Assembly (NCBI RefSeq): GCF_902150025.1
Contig: NZ_CABFVS010000011.1
Span: forward strand, 1 to 64,000
Reading direction: 5' to 3'
DNA from: Bartonella massiliensis
Lineage (GTDB): Bacteria > Pseudomonadota > Alphaproteobacteria > Rhizobiales > Rhizobiaceae
DNA length: 64,000 nucleotides
Part shown: in pieces, positions 39,383-51,978 of the stretch
Layout of the letters: every line of letters begins with the position of its first letter
How positions within the stretch are numbered: the stretch's first letter is position 1
The notes under the pieces: model-generated
What the model was told of the DNA's origin: nothing
Database searches by the model: none
What the model saw: only the letters and a program-made list of their open reading frames with translations
Program-made: the position numbers and the translations under genes

Positions 39383-41040
39383 AGGTTAATAAACTAAGGA
39401 AAGAAGTAAAAAAAACAAGAAAGATATTTAAAGAATGTAATGTTTAATTTTTATCGTTTGAATTACAAGCTCTATTTTTAATAACATTAAAGAAATACAT
39501 TGATATTGCTTTGTAAAAATAGAGGATTTTTACCTTTATATATTATTAAAATAAGGCTAAATTTTTCTTATATAATGGATAAAATAGATAAAAATTTTGT
39601 TTTAAAAAAACGAGCAGAATTTAAGAAGCAGCTATTGTAGAAGAATTTTTTTAAATATTTTTGTACAGATTTTAGCTTATTGCGTTTACATGATATACAT
39701 AAATTAAGGTCGTAAGAGATATTGACTAGGCGTTTTTACGGCCATTTTTTATCCAGTGTAGCTGCTTAATTTTATTTATGGATATCCTTATTTGTTTTGC
39801 ACGATCCCTAATATTTTGAATTTTAAGAGTTATAAGTGCAATAAAGTAAGAGTTCATTACAGCATTTTTCATACAAATGATGTATTGGAGCGGATAATTT
39901 TTTAGATCATTACACCATTGATTTATAAAGAGAATTGATCTTCATTCAACAGGAATAAGAATCCCAAATATAAAAATATTCTCTCAAATTTTCATCGTTA
40001 CAATCAAAAAATCATTTATTTGTACATTATCGAAGTGACTCGTGTGCAGATACAAAGCTTTTCTTATAAAAAACTAAAAGTGCGTCTCATGAATTGTTAT
40101 AGCATCAGGACATCATGAGTTTTGGAGGCTCTGATACATCGGAGGGGTTATACAGTTAATCTTAAAGGCTTATTACTGAGAGAATGGTACTGTTTGTTTC
40201 ATAAGTTTTATAGATAGTAATGCAATGAATTGTGTGTACGCTTTTTATGAGCGTTATTATGAGATATGATGAAGATTACATTGATATGTTATAATATATT
40301 ATTTTATATTTCACAAAGTATAATAAGAGTGCCAAAAAAGGCTGTTATATTTTCTCCAGTTGCTTTTATCATGAAATAATTAAAACCACACAAATAGAAC
40401 TTATGTGAGGATAAAAACACTTAAGAAAGGAAATGTTTTTATAAATTTTCTTCAGTACAAGAGCTTTCGTAAAATTGAAGGGTGGCAAATGAACGTTCCA
40501 GCTTGTATTTTTATAAGCTTGAGAGCCAGTGGTGCAAAAGCTTCTCTTCTTTATGAAGGCTAGAATTAAGATGAGATTTTAAAAAGAAACATCTCTCAAT
40601 GCGCGCCATACCCATTTCGCAACAGCGCCCGTGAACGGGATAAAGGTAAAGTTTCCATGAATACTATAAACTTATAGGGCACTATTATCTTTACACTTAA
40701 CAAAAGAGCACGCTTGCTGTCCTCATATATTTATTCTCAATGTTGTGATAGTTCTTGAGACGTTTCATTATAGGCTTTTTAGTTTTTTCTTAAATGGTTT
40801 GTATTCATACGGTTGTTCTTGCTAACATGAAAACAAATGATTTTGATTGATTCAATATACACGGATTTGAAATGAGAGAATCTTACGATATTTAGGATTC
40901 TCATTAAAGCTGAAGAACGCTAGATTATCCTTATAAATTAATGTGTTAGCTAATCTAATCGAGATTAATAGGCATTTTCGTATATTCAAAAGTTCAGTTA
41001 TTATTTTATGAGACGTTTTAATAAGATGTTTGAAGGGTTA
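39383..41040. other. 1.66-kb gene-free region with a repeat
   Basis: The first 1.1 kb is AT-rich with no recognised feature. An integrase-derived repeat occupies about 40560-40960, ending shortly before the coaBC stop. Confidence 0.45.
40560..40960 (-). pseudogene. Integrase-derived repeat (minus orientation)
   Basis: On the minus strand the segment around 40580-40625 still encodes ALRDVSF after a frameshifted HGRRREMG-like stretch. The 5' region at 40855-40950 keeps the words CTCATTTCAAATCCGTGTAT and the TTATAAGGATAATCTAGCGT end. Stops interrupt the rest. Confidence 0.6.
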
Positions 41041-42462
41041 TTATTTGAAATGGGGACTCTTTTCTTCATGAAGATTAGGCGTCTGGGAGGCAAAAAATGA
41101 TACGATCATGTGTGCTAATTTTTGCGCTACGTGTTGTTTACGCATAGGGGGCCATTGTTCGACTTTTTCTTTACTTACGAGATAAATTTGATTTGTATCA
41201 GAACCCATGACACTTGTGCCATCTGGTTGAAGAGAAATATCATTAGCAAGAATAAAATCAGCTCCTTTTTCGCTACATTTTTTTTGCGCATTGGCAATGA
41301 TGTCACATGTTTCAGCAGCAAAACCAATGACCAGAAGGGGGCGGTTTGGAGCGTGTCCAATCGTTGCTAAAATATCAGGATTTTCAACCATAGGCAGAGA
41401 TGGCGGTGTTTTATGAGCATTCTTTTTAATTTTGTGTAAAGATTGTGTTTGAGTGCGCCAGTCACAAACAGCAGCAACGAAGATAGCGCCATCAGCAGGC
41501 AATGCTTCTTGAACCGCCTGTAGCATCTGTTGTGCTGTTTCAACATGAATGGTTTTTACTTCTTGTGGGTCTGCAAGATTAACAGGTCCACAAATAAGGG
41601 TTACTTTTGCCCCCAAATGCGCAAGAGTGGTTGCAATGGCATGACCTTGTTTACCGGAAGACCGATTAGCAATATAGCGCACGGGATCAATTGGTTCATG
41701 GGTAGGCCCAGAGGTAATGATGAAATGACGGCCAGAGAGAGGTTTTTCATGCCCATTCAAAAGAGCCTCTATGGCAGCGATAATGTTTAAGGGTTCACTC
41801 ATACGCCCATAGCCTGTCTCGTCATGTTCAGCCATATTTCCGCTTTCTGGTCCAATAATATGAACGCCATCTGCGCGTAATTGTGCAACATTGCGAACAG
41901 TGGCTGGATGTGCCCACATGGCTGGATTCATAGCGGGGGCAATTAAGAGTGGACAGCGTGCTGCTAAAAGGACGCAATCGGCGAGATCATCTCCTATACC
42001 ATGGGCTATTTTTGCGATGCGATTGGCTGTAGCAGGGGCTAAAATAATAAGGTCAGCATCACGGGCTAGTCGGATATGTCCAATATCATGTTCTTCTTCG
42101 CGTGAAAATAAATCCGTATATACCCTACCACCGTTGAGAGCTTCAGCGGCTAAAGGTGTAATAAATTTTTGCGCTGCTTTTGTCATGATGACGTTTAAGT
42201 GTGCTCCACGTTCTTTTAAACGACGAATGAGATCAAGTGCTTTATAGGCAGCAATACTACCCCCAATAATAAGAAGGAGTGATTTTGACTGCAATGATTG
42301 CAATTCAACGGCACTTGCTTGAGAAGAGGGTATCGTTGGGATGATAGGATTGCTTAGAAGGCGGCGCGCTTCTTCTTCCATAGAAACGCCATTTTGCGCG
42401 GCACGTATACGCAAAGCTTCTTTGGTTTCAGAAGAGAGGTTCCGAATGGTAAGACTAGCCAT
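41041..42462 (-). CDS. coaBC: CoaBC with an N-terminal ribbon-helix-helix (FitA-like) domain
   Basis: Bifunctional enzyme of coenzyme A synthesis: CoaB joins 4'-phosphopantothenate to cysteine with CTP and CoaC decarboxylates the product with FMN. Residues 1-38 (MASLTIRNLSSETKEALRIR, then NGVSMEEEARRLL) match the ribbon-helix-helix antitoxins of the FitA/VapB type. A linker runs to about 58. The CoaC part has GGSIAAYKA, the HIRLA histidine word and PAMNPAMW. The CoaB part has SGPTHEPIDPVRYIANRSSGKQG and AAVCDWR. GGAG, 7 nt before ATG 42462, serves the RHH start, so the fusion is probably translated as one chain. Total is 473 aa, about 70 longer than usual CoaBC. It follows ubiB by 68 nt. Confidence 0.9.
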   Translation of the reverse strand: MASLTIRNLSSETKEALRIRAAQNGVSMEEEARRLLSNPIIPTIPSSQASAVELQSLQSKSLLLIIGGSIAAYKALDLIRRLKERGAHLNVIMTKAAQKFITPLAAEALNGGRVYTDLFSREEEHDIGHIRLARDADLIILAPATANRIAKIAHGIGDDLADCVLLAARCPLLIAPAMNPAMWAHPATVRNVAQLRADGVHIIGPESGNMAEHDETGYGRMSEPLNIIAAIEALLNGHEKPLSGRHFIITSGPTHEPIDPVRYIANRSSGKQGHAIATTLAHLGAKVTLICGPVNLADPQEVKTIHVETAQQMLQAVQEALPADGAIFVAAVCDWRTQTQSLHKIKKNAHKTPPSLPMVENPDILATIGHAPNRPLLVIGFAAETCDIIANAQKKCSEKGADFILANDISLQPDGTSVMGSDTNQIYLVSKEKVEQWPPMRKQHVAQKLAHMIVSFFASQTPNLHEEKSPHFK

Positions 42463-42530
42463 AAGATATCTCCAAGAAATAAAATGATTGCAATGATTTC
42501 ATTGTTGATATTTTTAGCATATTAGGAAGA

Positions 42531-44117
42531 TTAGAAAAGATGAAAAAAGTAAAAAGTGAAAAAAACGCAACAAAGTGCAATGATGAAAAGGCTATAACGA
42601 CCATAACGGTTTTGACGACTTTGTTCGCTCGCCAGTTGTTTGAGGGTCGCAGGAGAAAGATTAAAACCTGTTTTTCTCATTTGATTAAAATCTTCTTCTA
42701 TACGTTGGAAATTTTGTACCAATTGTGGTGTTTTGCGTGCCAGCGAAAGGAGAGCTTGCGCGCCTTCACTAAAGTCTTTTGCAATGCCTACGGGTCCTAA
42801 ATTTTTATTAATCCATTCTCTGACAACGGGTTCAGAAGCTTTCCACATATTAAAATTGGGGTCTAATGTGCGGGCAACACCTTCCACGACAACCATTGTT
42901 TTTTGCAGTAATAGAAGTTCGGGTCGTGTTTGCATATCAAACAATTCAGTGACTTCAAACAACAAGGTGAGCAACTTAGCCATGGAAATGCTTTGTGCTG
43001 ATTGTCCGTGAATTGGCTCACCAATCGCGCGATTGGCTTGTGCAAAGCTTTCAATATTATGGTGTGAAGGGACATAGCCTGCTTCAAAGTGGGCGCGTGC
43101 TACTCGATGGTAATCGCGGGTAATAAAGCCGTAAAGAATTTCAGCAAGGAAATGCTTTTCTTTTTTGCCAAGCCTTCCGGTAATGCCTAGATCAACAGCA
43201 ACAATACATCCTTGCGAGTCTACAAATAAATTACCAGGATGCATATCGGCATGAAAAAAACCGTCACGTAATGTGTGGCGTAGAAAAGATTGAATAAGCG
43301 TAATGGCAAGTGCCTGTAGATCAAATCCTGCTTCTTTGAGTTTGGAAGTTTCAGATATTCTTATACCATCAATCCATTCCATGGTGAGAACATTACGTCC
43401 TGTTCGTTCCCAATCAATTTTTGGCACCCGAAAGCCTATATCCTGTTGAATATTTTCAGTCATTTCAGATATAGCAGCTGCTTCTAAGCGTAGATCCATT
43501 TCAAGACGTGTTGTCTGTGCTAAAGTATCGACCACACGAACAGGGCGTAACCTTCGAGAAGCAGGGATATAGCGTTCTTGTAAATGCGCAATGAGATAGA
43601 ATCCTCTAAGATCTTTAGAAAAACGCGCTCTGATATTGGGACGAATGACTTTTACGGCACATTTTTTCTTATGACCGCTTGCATCATTATATTCAGCCGG
43701 ATGAACTTGAGCGATAGAAGCAGCGGCAATGGGGGGATAAAAATTGACGAATAAATCATCAATAGAGCGACCAAGAGAACTTTCAATTTGAGCAATAGCG
43801 GCGGGACAAGAAAATGTTTGGACGCGATCTTGTAGTTGGGACAAATCCTCTGCAACATCTCGTCCGACAATATCAGGTCTTGTGGCAAGAAATTGACCAA
43901 GTTTTATGTAAGAGGGGCCAAGTTTATTGATGGCATGCGAAATATTTTCAGATCGTTGTTTCTTTTTCGTTTTACGTCGCGCTAATGCACCCGCTATGCG
44001 ATGACATAATGCAGGAAATCCTCGAAGATCATCATGGGGGAGAGCACTTAGAACACCTTCACGCGCTAAAACCCATCCTGCACGCATCAATTGAAAGTAG
44101 GGAGAAATTTGCACCAT
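42531..44117 (-). CDS. ubiB: UbiB-family atypical kinase for ubiquinone biosynthesis
   Basis: ADCK/COQ8-type ATPase that supports the ubiquinone biosynthesis complex at the membrane. Seen: the KLGPSYIKLGQ (KxGQ) word near residues 65-75, the AAASIAQVH word, HADMHPGN and DLGITGR catalytic region, and hydrophobic C-terminal residues (LFIIALCCVFFTFYFF) as a membrane anchor. ATG 44117 gives 528 aa and starts 2 bases after the ubiE stop; a TTG at 44132 would overlap ubiE. ubiE-ubiB-coaBC is a usual rhizobial order. Confidence 0.93.
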   Translation of the reverse strand: MVQISPYFQLMRAGWVLAREGVLSALPHDDLRGFPALCHRIAGALARRKTKKKQRSENISHAINKLGPSYIKLGQFLATRPDIVGRDVAEDLSQLQDRVQTFSCPAAIAQIESSLGRSIDDLFVNFYPPIAAASIAQVHPAEYNDASGHKKKCAVKVIRPNIRARFSKDLRGFYLIAHLQERYIPASRRLRPVRVVDTLAQTTRLEMDLRLEAAAISEMTENIQQDIGFRVPKIDWERTGRNVLTMEWIDGIRISETSKLKEAGFDLQALAITLIQSFLRHTLRDGFFHADMHPGNLFVDSQGCIVAVDLGITGRLGKKEKHFLAEILYGFITRDYHRVARAHFEAGYVPSHHNIESFAQANRAIGEPIHGQSAQSISMAKLLTLLFEVTELFDMQTRPELLLLQKTMVVVEGVARTLDPNFNMWKASEPVVREWINKNLGPVGIAKDFSEGAQALLSLARKTPQLVQNFQRIEEDFNQMRKTGFNLSPATLKQLASEQSRQNRYGRYSLFIIALCCVFFTFYFFHLF

Positions 44118-44119
44118 TT

Positions 44120-44902
44120 TTAAATTTTCCAACCTGAATGCAGTGCTGCAATTGCACCGGTGAGATTACGGTACGATACGCGTGAAAATTCCGCCTGCTT
44201 GATCATATGGGCAAAATCATCTTGCTTAGGAAATTTACGAATAGATTCAACCAAATAACGATAGGCATCGCCATCATTTGCAATAAACTGACCCAGCTTA
44301 GGGATAGCATGGAAAGACCAAAGATCATAAACTTTATCAAGCAAGGGCATTTCGACATTTGAAAATTCTAAACATAAGAAACGTCCACCGGGCTTTAAAA
44401 CACGAAAAGCTTCTCTAAGGGCTTGATCAATATGAGGAACATTGCGAATTCCAAAAGCAATCGTGTAAGCATCAAAGCTTTGATCTTCAAAGGGAAGATG
44501 TTCTGCATTGGCTTCAACAAAATCAATCAGAGGGGCAAGACCATTTTTTTGTGCACGCTTTTTTCCAACGCTGAGCATTGAGCCATTAATATCAAGCACT
44601 GTCGCATGGGCTTTTTGGCATGAAGCATTAAGGATACGAAAAGCAATATCACCTGTACCGCCAGCAACATCAAGAACTTTCCAATGAGAAAGCGCTGGTG
44701 GAGAAAGCCACGCAATCATGGAATTTTTCCACACACGGTGCAGCCCTAAGGATAAGATATCATTCATCTTGTCATAATTTTCAGCAACAGAATGAAACAC
44801 ACCATCCACCATGGATTGTTTTTGTGTTTCATCAACTCTTGTGAAACCAAAAGAGTGCTCCATGCCACCTTCGATTCCTACACGTTTTGTTTCAGTTGCC
44901 AT
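44120..44902 (-). CDS. ubiE: Demethylmenaquinone/2-methoxy-6-polyprenyl-benzoquinol methyltransferase UbiE
   Basis: SAM-dependent C-methyltransferase of ubiquinone synthesis. The SAM-binding [13 protein letters not shown] lies at about residues 78-90; [17 protein letters not shown] and GIRNVPH are family words. ATG 44902 (260 aa) is preceded by AAGGAAGG about 8 nt upstream. A longer open frame from 45019 would add 39 hydrophobic residues that do not belong to the family, so I reject it. ubiB follows 2 bases after its stop. Confidence 0.95.
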   Translation of the reverse strand: MATETKRVGIEGGMEHSFGFTRVDETQKQSMVDGVFHSVAENYDKMNDILSLGLHRVWKNSMIAWLSPPALSHWKVLDVAGGTGDIAFRILNASCQKAHATVLDINGSMLSVGKKRAQKNGLAPLIDFVEANAEHLPFEDQSFDAYTIAFGIRNVPHIDQALREAFRVLKPGGRFLCLEFSNVEMPLLDKVYDLWSFHAIPKLGQFIANDGDAYRYLVESIRKFPKQDDFAHMIKQAEFSRVSYRNLTGAIAALHSGWKI

Positions 44903-45021
44903 GTATATGACCTTCCTTATTTTTTCTTTTATCGTAAATGAAAGAGAGAGGGAATGTTCAAATACGAAAAAACAACGTATAAAACTGCAACGGTTATAGA
45001 GCCAAAAACAGAAGATCACCT

Positions 45022-47475
<2,454 letters not shown>

Positions 47476-48179
47476 TCAATTTACAATATTCTATCTGCTT
47501 TTTTAAAGTTCAATTTTCTGATCAGTTATTTATGGAATAACCACATTAAACATTTACCGTATATCAACTCTAGATTCAATATCTGTCGATATATAATGGA
47601 GCAAATGATGCAATGATATTGCACTATTCTACAGTAAAACATCGTCATTGAGGGTGGTGATATAAGATAAGTAAGCACTTCTTTGATATATTTAAGTATT
47701 TTTACAGTGCGTGGTGAATATTCAGGGTAGGGCTTGAAAGCCTTGTGTTAAGTAAATCGCATGAATGGAAAGACTAAAGAAATTAAAAGCGTAATTTATC
47801 GAGATAACCGAACTGTTTATAAGCCAACGTTGGTACAAATTCTTTTCCTTTAAGATTTTGGGACGAGGTCAATTAAGTTTTAAATATAAATTCTAAAATT
47901 GTGCCAAGAGTGATATTATCGCTCATTTTTGCACATACGTAATATTTCAAAACGAGTTGTGTATCTTTGTATTACACGAACAAAGCTTTTACTTTGTTTA
48001 CCTATCAATCAATCTTCAATTCTAATGAAGTTATATATTTAAAACAAAGATGACGCGTTTTCTAAGCCGCTCAAGTTTGTTGTATGTTAGATTGAGACGA
48101 GAATATTGTGTATATTGGTTTATATCCTCTTTAATTTAAAATGGGGAAAACAGCTTCATTTAAGGAAAAAGGTAGGCAA

Positions 48180-48700
48180 AAAGGTAAATTTTAAAAGCCG
48201 TTTTTATTGTCATCCTTTTATTCAACTTTACAGCTTTTAAAAGCATTGATGGTCATGTTTTTTAAGAATGGGGCTGATGATGCATTTCTTACATTTTTGT
48301 TTTTCTCATTCCTGTAATGGAGGCTACAGTCATTCATTCACAAAGACGCCATTGTGTTGCTTATTTACGCATTTTTTTAAAAGAAGCCTCTCTCAATGTT
48401 CAAAGACTCGTTTTACGATGATGTTTGAATGCTATAAAATTCATTGTTTCTATCTTGGCTTAAGGTGCAAGTCAGCATTATCATTTTATTTTCCAGCTTT
48501 TAAATGCTGAGAAGATTCTTGGCATTTGAGAGATATTTTTACTCTTTACTTCAATAATATTTATCTCTCTCCGGTTGTGATAGGCAGGGAAATGTTTTTG
48601 ATGCTATTCAATAATAGATTTGAAATGGGGGAATCTTACAGTATTTTGTTCTTTTATTTAACACACAAATAATAAAAGATCATTAAAATCAGTATATTAA
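48180..48700 (-). pseudogene. Integrase pseudogene, N-terminal part (minus strand)
   Basis: On the minus strand 48345-48405 encodes TLREASFKKMRK, a stop, then ATQWR. In the integrase family this corresponds to ALRDVSLKQAR and ATQWR in one continuous frame. The 5' end of the repeat at about 48600-48700 keeps the CATTTCAAATCTATTATTGA word. Stops throughout exclude a product. Confidence 0.65.
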
Positions 48701-48779
48701 TACTTTAAAGTGTACGAGATATTTTGATAAAATGGGGTGTGCTCTTAAAGGTATGTAAAGCTTATTTCTTATATTAAAT

Positions 48780-48920
48780 ATTAAAAAAATCAAAATTGCT
48801 TATTCACGCACTTTTTAAAGAAGTATCTCGCAATGTTTGCAGATTTATTTTGCGACAACATTTGAAGAGTATAATGTCAAATACCTTGTGAATGCTATAA
48901 GGTTCATTTCTTTTTATAGA
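48780..48920 (-). pseudogene. Partial integrase-derived repeat (minus orientation)
   Basis: A second short copy in the same gap and orientation, covering only the ALRD-like segment (TTTAAAGAAGTATCTCGCAA at about 48812 on the plus strand) and its flank. It seems to be a tandem partial duplicate of the neighbouring copy. Confidence 0.5.
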
Positions 48921-49121
48921 CTTATTTGAGAAAATTTGAGACTAAAAATTAAAACATCTTAAAACGTATTTCGAAAAAATATATGAAAATTGTTAAAATT
49001 TTTAACAGCTTTAGAAAATAATAAAAATTTTATTGATTAATCGGCAGATATTCTGGTGAAGTGCGCTAGATAATAACTAAGCGGAGTTGTATTTGAGTTT
49101 TGAAACAAGGGGGGAGAGATT

Positions 49122-50036
49122 TTGAAAATAAGAAAGCTTATACATGTAAAACAGCTTCAATGGCGTTTTTGGGGCTTTTTATTCAATAAGTTATACACTA
49201 TTTTTATTCGCATTTTATTTATCACAGGGGGATTTCTATTTTCCTCTGACTTAGGAGCTGAAATAGCTGGAAGGTTGCCTTCTTTTTTTGATTCCCATGA
49301 ACATTTGCTACAACCTGATACAACGGATATCACTCGCTTGCGTTTTGTCACAACTTTTGATTTTCCACCTTTTAATTTTCTTGATAAAACGGGGCATCTT
49401 GCAGGCTATAATGTTGATTTATTGCGGGCTATTTGCACAAAATTAAAATTAGAGAAAGTTTGTGAAGTAGAAGTGGTTCCTTGGAAAGAACTCGTAGAGC
49501 ATGTTAAAAATGGTGGTGCAGAAGTCATTATTGCGGGTTTAAAAGAAACAAGTAAAACCCAGCAAGATCTTATTTTTACAAAGTCATATTTACGTTTTCC
49601 GGCGCGATTTGTTGCTTCGCGACTTTTAAATTTCGATGAGCCAATAAGTGATCAATTGGTCCATTTAACCAGTGGTATTTTATCAAAAAGTGTTCATGAA
49701 AAGCTCTTTCATGATTATTTTCCTAAAGCAAAATGGCAAGGATTTAAAGAGAGGGAAGAGCTCTATAAAGCCTTACAGGAACATAAAATTGACCTTATTT
49801 TTGATGATGGATTTGCTTTATCGTTATGGTTCAAAAATCAAAAATTTGTTGATTGCTGCCATTTTGTTGGGGGAGTATATATGGCACCACAGTTATTGGG
49901 GCAGGGAATGCAGCTTGCTGTTGCAAAAAAGAACGACAAATTGATTGATATCCTTAATTATGCACTAAAATCTTTAGAAGAAGATGGTAAACTGACAGAA
50001 CTTTATTTACGTTATTTTCCAATAAGTTTTTACTAA
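49122..50036 (+). CDS. Transporter substrate-binding protein (amino-acid type, SBP family 3)
   Basis: A 304-aa exported solute-binding protein. It has a basic N terminus, a hydrophobic segment at about residues 27-44 and then the family 3 fold, starting with RFVTTFDFPPFNFLD and GYNVDLLRAIC and ending in a DGKLTELYLRYFP helix. The start is TTG at 49122, supported by a very strong AAGGGGGGAG 5-8 nt upstream; no ATG lies nearby. No permease or ATPase gene is adjacent, so either it works with a distant transporter or it is a sensor domain acting alone. The ligand is unknown. It converges with comM, the two stops being 11 nt apart. Confidence 0.8.
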   Translation: MKIRKLIHVKQLQWRFWGFLFNKLYTIFIRILFITGGFLFSSDLGAEIAGRLPSFFDSHEHLLQPDTTDITRLRFVTTFDFPPFNFLDKTGHLAGYNVDLLRAICTKLKLEKVCEVEVVPWKELVEHVKNGGAEVIIAGLKETSKTQQDLIFTKSYLRFPARFVASRLLNFDEPISDQLVHLTSGILSKSVHEKLFHDYFPKAKWQGFKEREELYKALQEHKIDLIFDDGFALSLWFKNQKFVDCCHFVGGVYMAPQLLGQGMQLAVAKKNDKLIDILNYALKSLEEDGKLTELYLRYFPISFY

Positions 50037-50047
50037 TGAACAGTTTT

Positions 50048-51580
50048 TTAATTAAGAGCCGTTAATCTTTCCGTACCAAGTCGATAGGAGATGGCTTCTG
50101 CGAGATGATGGCGTAAAAGGTTATCGGATCCATCAAGATCAGCAATTGTACGCGCAACTTTGAGAATGCGATGATAAGCGCGTGCAGAAAGGTGCATTTT
50201 TTCACTCACATCTCGTAAAAGTATGGCGGCATTTTTATCAGGAATAGCAATTTGTTCTATAATTTTGGCAGGGCAATCGCCATTAGTTCGAATCTGATCA
50301 AGCCCTAATGTTGCAAAACGTTTGGCTTGAATGGTACGGCACTGTGCGACGCGTTTTGCAACATCACAGCTTTTTTCTGATTGCTCTGGTTGCATAAGGT
50401 CCATTGCTGTCAAAGCAGGAACATCAATCCGTAAATCAATTCGATCGAGCAGCGGACCAGAAATACGGGATTGATAGTCGATTTGACAGCGTATTCCTTT
50501 AGCACACACATGGCCTTTTTCACCTGCCATACCACATCGGCAAGGATTCATTGCGGCAATGAGTTGGAAGCGAGCAGGATAGCTTATATGATGATTAGCT
50601 CTAGCGATAACCGATTCTCCACTCTCTAAAGGTTGACGAAGAGAATCAAGAACTTGTGGAGAAAATTCAGGCAATTCATCAAGAAATAAGACGCCATTAT
50701 GGGCAAGAGAAACTTCTCCCGGTCGTCCTTTAAGCCCTCCACCAATCATTGCAGCCATGGAAGCAGAATGATGGGGGGAACGAAAGGGGCAATGAAGTGA
50801 AATGGTATGATGAACTGTTTCTCCTGTAATAGAAGCAATCAGAGAGACATCTAAAAGCTCACGACTATCAAGAGGGGGTAAAATAGAAGGTAAGCGTTGC
50901 GCCAACATAGATTTTCCAGCACCAGGAGGCCCCACAAACAAAAGGTTATGGCGTCCAGCAGCACAAACTTCTAAGGCGCGCTTGGCAGTTTTCTGTCCTT
51001 TGATTTCGCAAAGATCTGGAAGTTCAGTTTCGATAGCATATTGACGTGGTTGTGGACGTTTTTGAATTTGGGTTCCTTTAAAATGATTGACTATCGTGAG
51101 AAGAGTTTCTGGGGCAAGAATATTTATTTCTGCATTTGCCCATGCTGCTTCAGGTCCACATTGAAAGGGACAAATCAGTCCTTTATCGAGTGATACAGCT
51201 GTCATAGCCGCTGGTAAAACGCCATTGACGCTAGTCAGTGAACCATCCAGTGACAATTCGCCTAAAATGACATAGTCTTGCGCTACTTCGGGAGGGAGGA
51301 TACCCATAGCAACCATTAAGCCTACAGCAATTGGCAAATCATAATGTGATCCCTCTTTAGGCAAATCAGCTGGTGCAAGATTAATCGTAATTCGTTTGGT
51401 CGGCATAGAAAGCCCACACGCATGAAGAGCTGCTTGTACACGTTCACGGCTTTCTGCAACTGCTTTATCGGCTAATCCAACAATAGCCATTCCCATTTTA
51501 CCGGACGCAATCATAACCTGTACATCGACAGGGACTGCCTCTAGACCACGAAAAGCAACAGTTGTAATACGTGCGATCAT
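50048..51580 (-). CDS. comM: YifB/ComM-family Mg-chelatase-like AAA ATPase
   Basis: Hexameric helicase-like AAA+ protein; ComM promotes branch migration during natural transformation in Haemophilus and others. An N-terminal Lon-protease-like domain (about 20-170) precedes the AAA core, with GPPGAGKS near residue 215-225 and GVLFLDELPEF as Walker B. A cysteine cluster (NPCRCG, then C) in the middle is usual in the family. Length is 510 aa. Competence has not been shown here; the role is inferred from the family. Confidence 0.9.
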   Translation of the reverse strand: MIARITTVAFRGLEAVPVDVQVMIASGKMGMAIVGLADKAVAESRERVQAALHACGLSMPTKRITINLAPADLPKEGSHYDLPIAVGLMVAMGILPPEVAQDYVILGELSLDGSLTSVNGVLPAAMTAVSLDKGLICPFQCGPEAAWANAEINILAPETLLTIVNHFKGTQIQKRPQPRQYAIETELPDLCEIKGQKTAKRALEVCAAGRHNLLFVGPPGAGKSMLAQRLPSILPPLDSRELLDVSLIASITGETVHHTISLHCPFRSPHHSASMAAMIGGGLKGRPGEVSLAHNGVLFLDELPEFSPQVLDSLRQPLESGESVIARANHHISYPARFQLIAAMNPCRCGMAGEKGHVCAKGIRCQIDYQSRISGPLLDRIDLRIDVPALTAMDLMQPEQSEKSCDVAKRVAQCRTIQAKRFATLGLDQIRTNGDCPAKIIEQIAIPDKNAAILLRDVSEKMHLSARAYHRILKVARTIADLDGSDNLLRHHLAEAISYRLGTERLTALN

Positions 51581-51978
51581 TTATCCCCCTTTAGACTTGA
51601 GAGAGACAATCATATCTATGCATAAAAATCAAGAAGCATCTCTATGGTTTTTTTAGTAGAGAGATCTATATACATACGCAGTTTTTTGTAGCGTTCTCAT
51701 GGCAAGTTATTTGTACAAATTTAACCATGATAATATGGAGCACAATAAAACATTTATAATAAGCTAAGTGAATATGTTAAGAAAAACAAATAAGGTTGTT
51801 TATATGACACAACAGAGAGGAATTTTGTGAAAATATGAAGGGGAGGGTGACGTTATGTATTGCAGATTTATTTGATGTGATAAAACGTATAAGATATGCG
51901 AAGTAGTTATATTTACCTTTCTTATTTTATATTATTTAAAGTGTAGTAGATGCAGAGTGTATTAAAGGTATCTGATTT
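51581..51978. other. Divergent promoter region between comM and tamA
   Basis: 398 bases with no gene. Very short frames exist (8 codons from 51804, 23 codons from 51835), and GGGGAGGG at 51840-51847 precedes a 6-codon frame. None is convincing. Promoters for both flanking genes should lie here. Confidence 0.4.

Noticed and set aside
44903-45019. 39-residue N-terminal extension of UbiE
   Set aside because: Hydrophobic, not part of the family, and a strong ribosome-binding site lies in front of the internal ATG at 44902.
51804-51906. Very short frames (8, 23 and 6 codons) before tamA
   Set aside because: Only one has a good ribosome-binding site and it encodes six residues; nothing supports a functional leader peptide.
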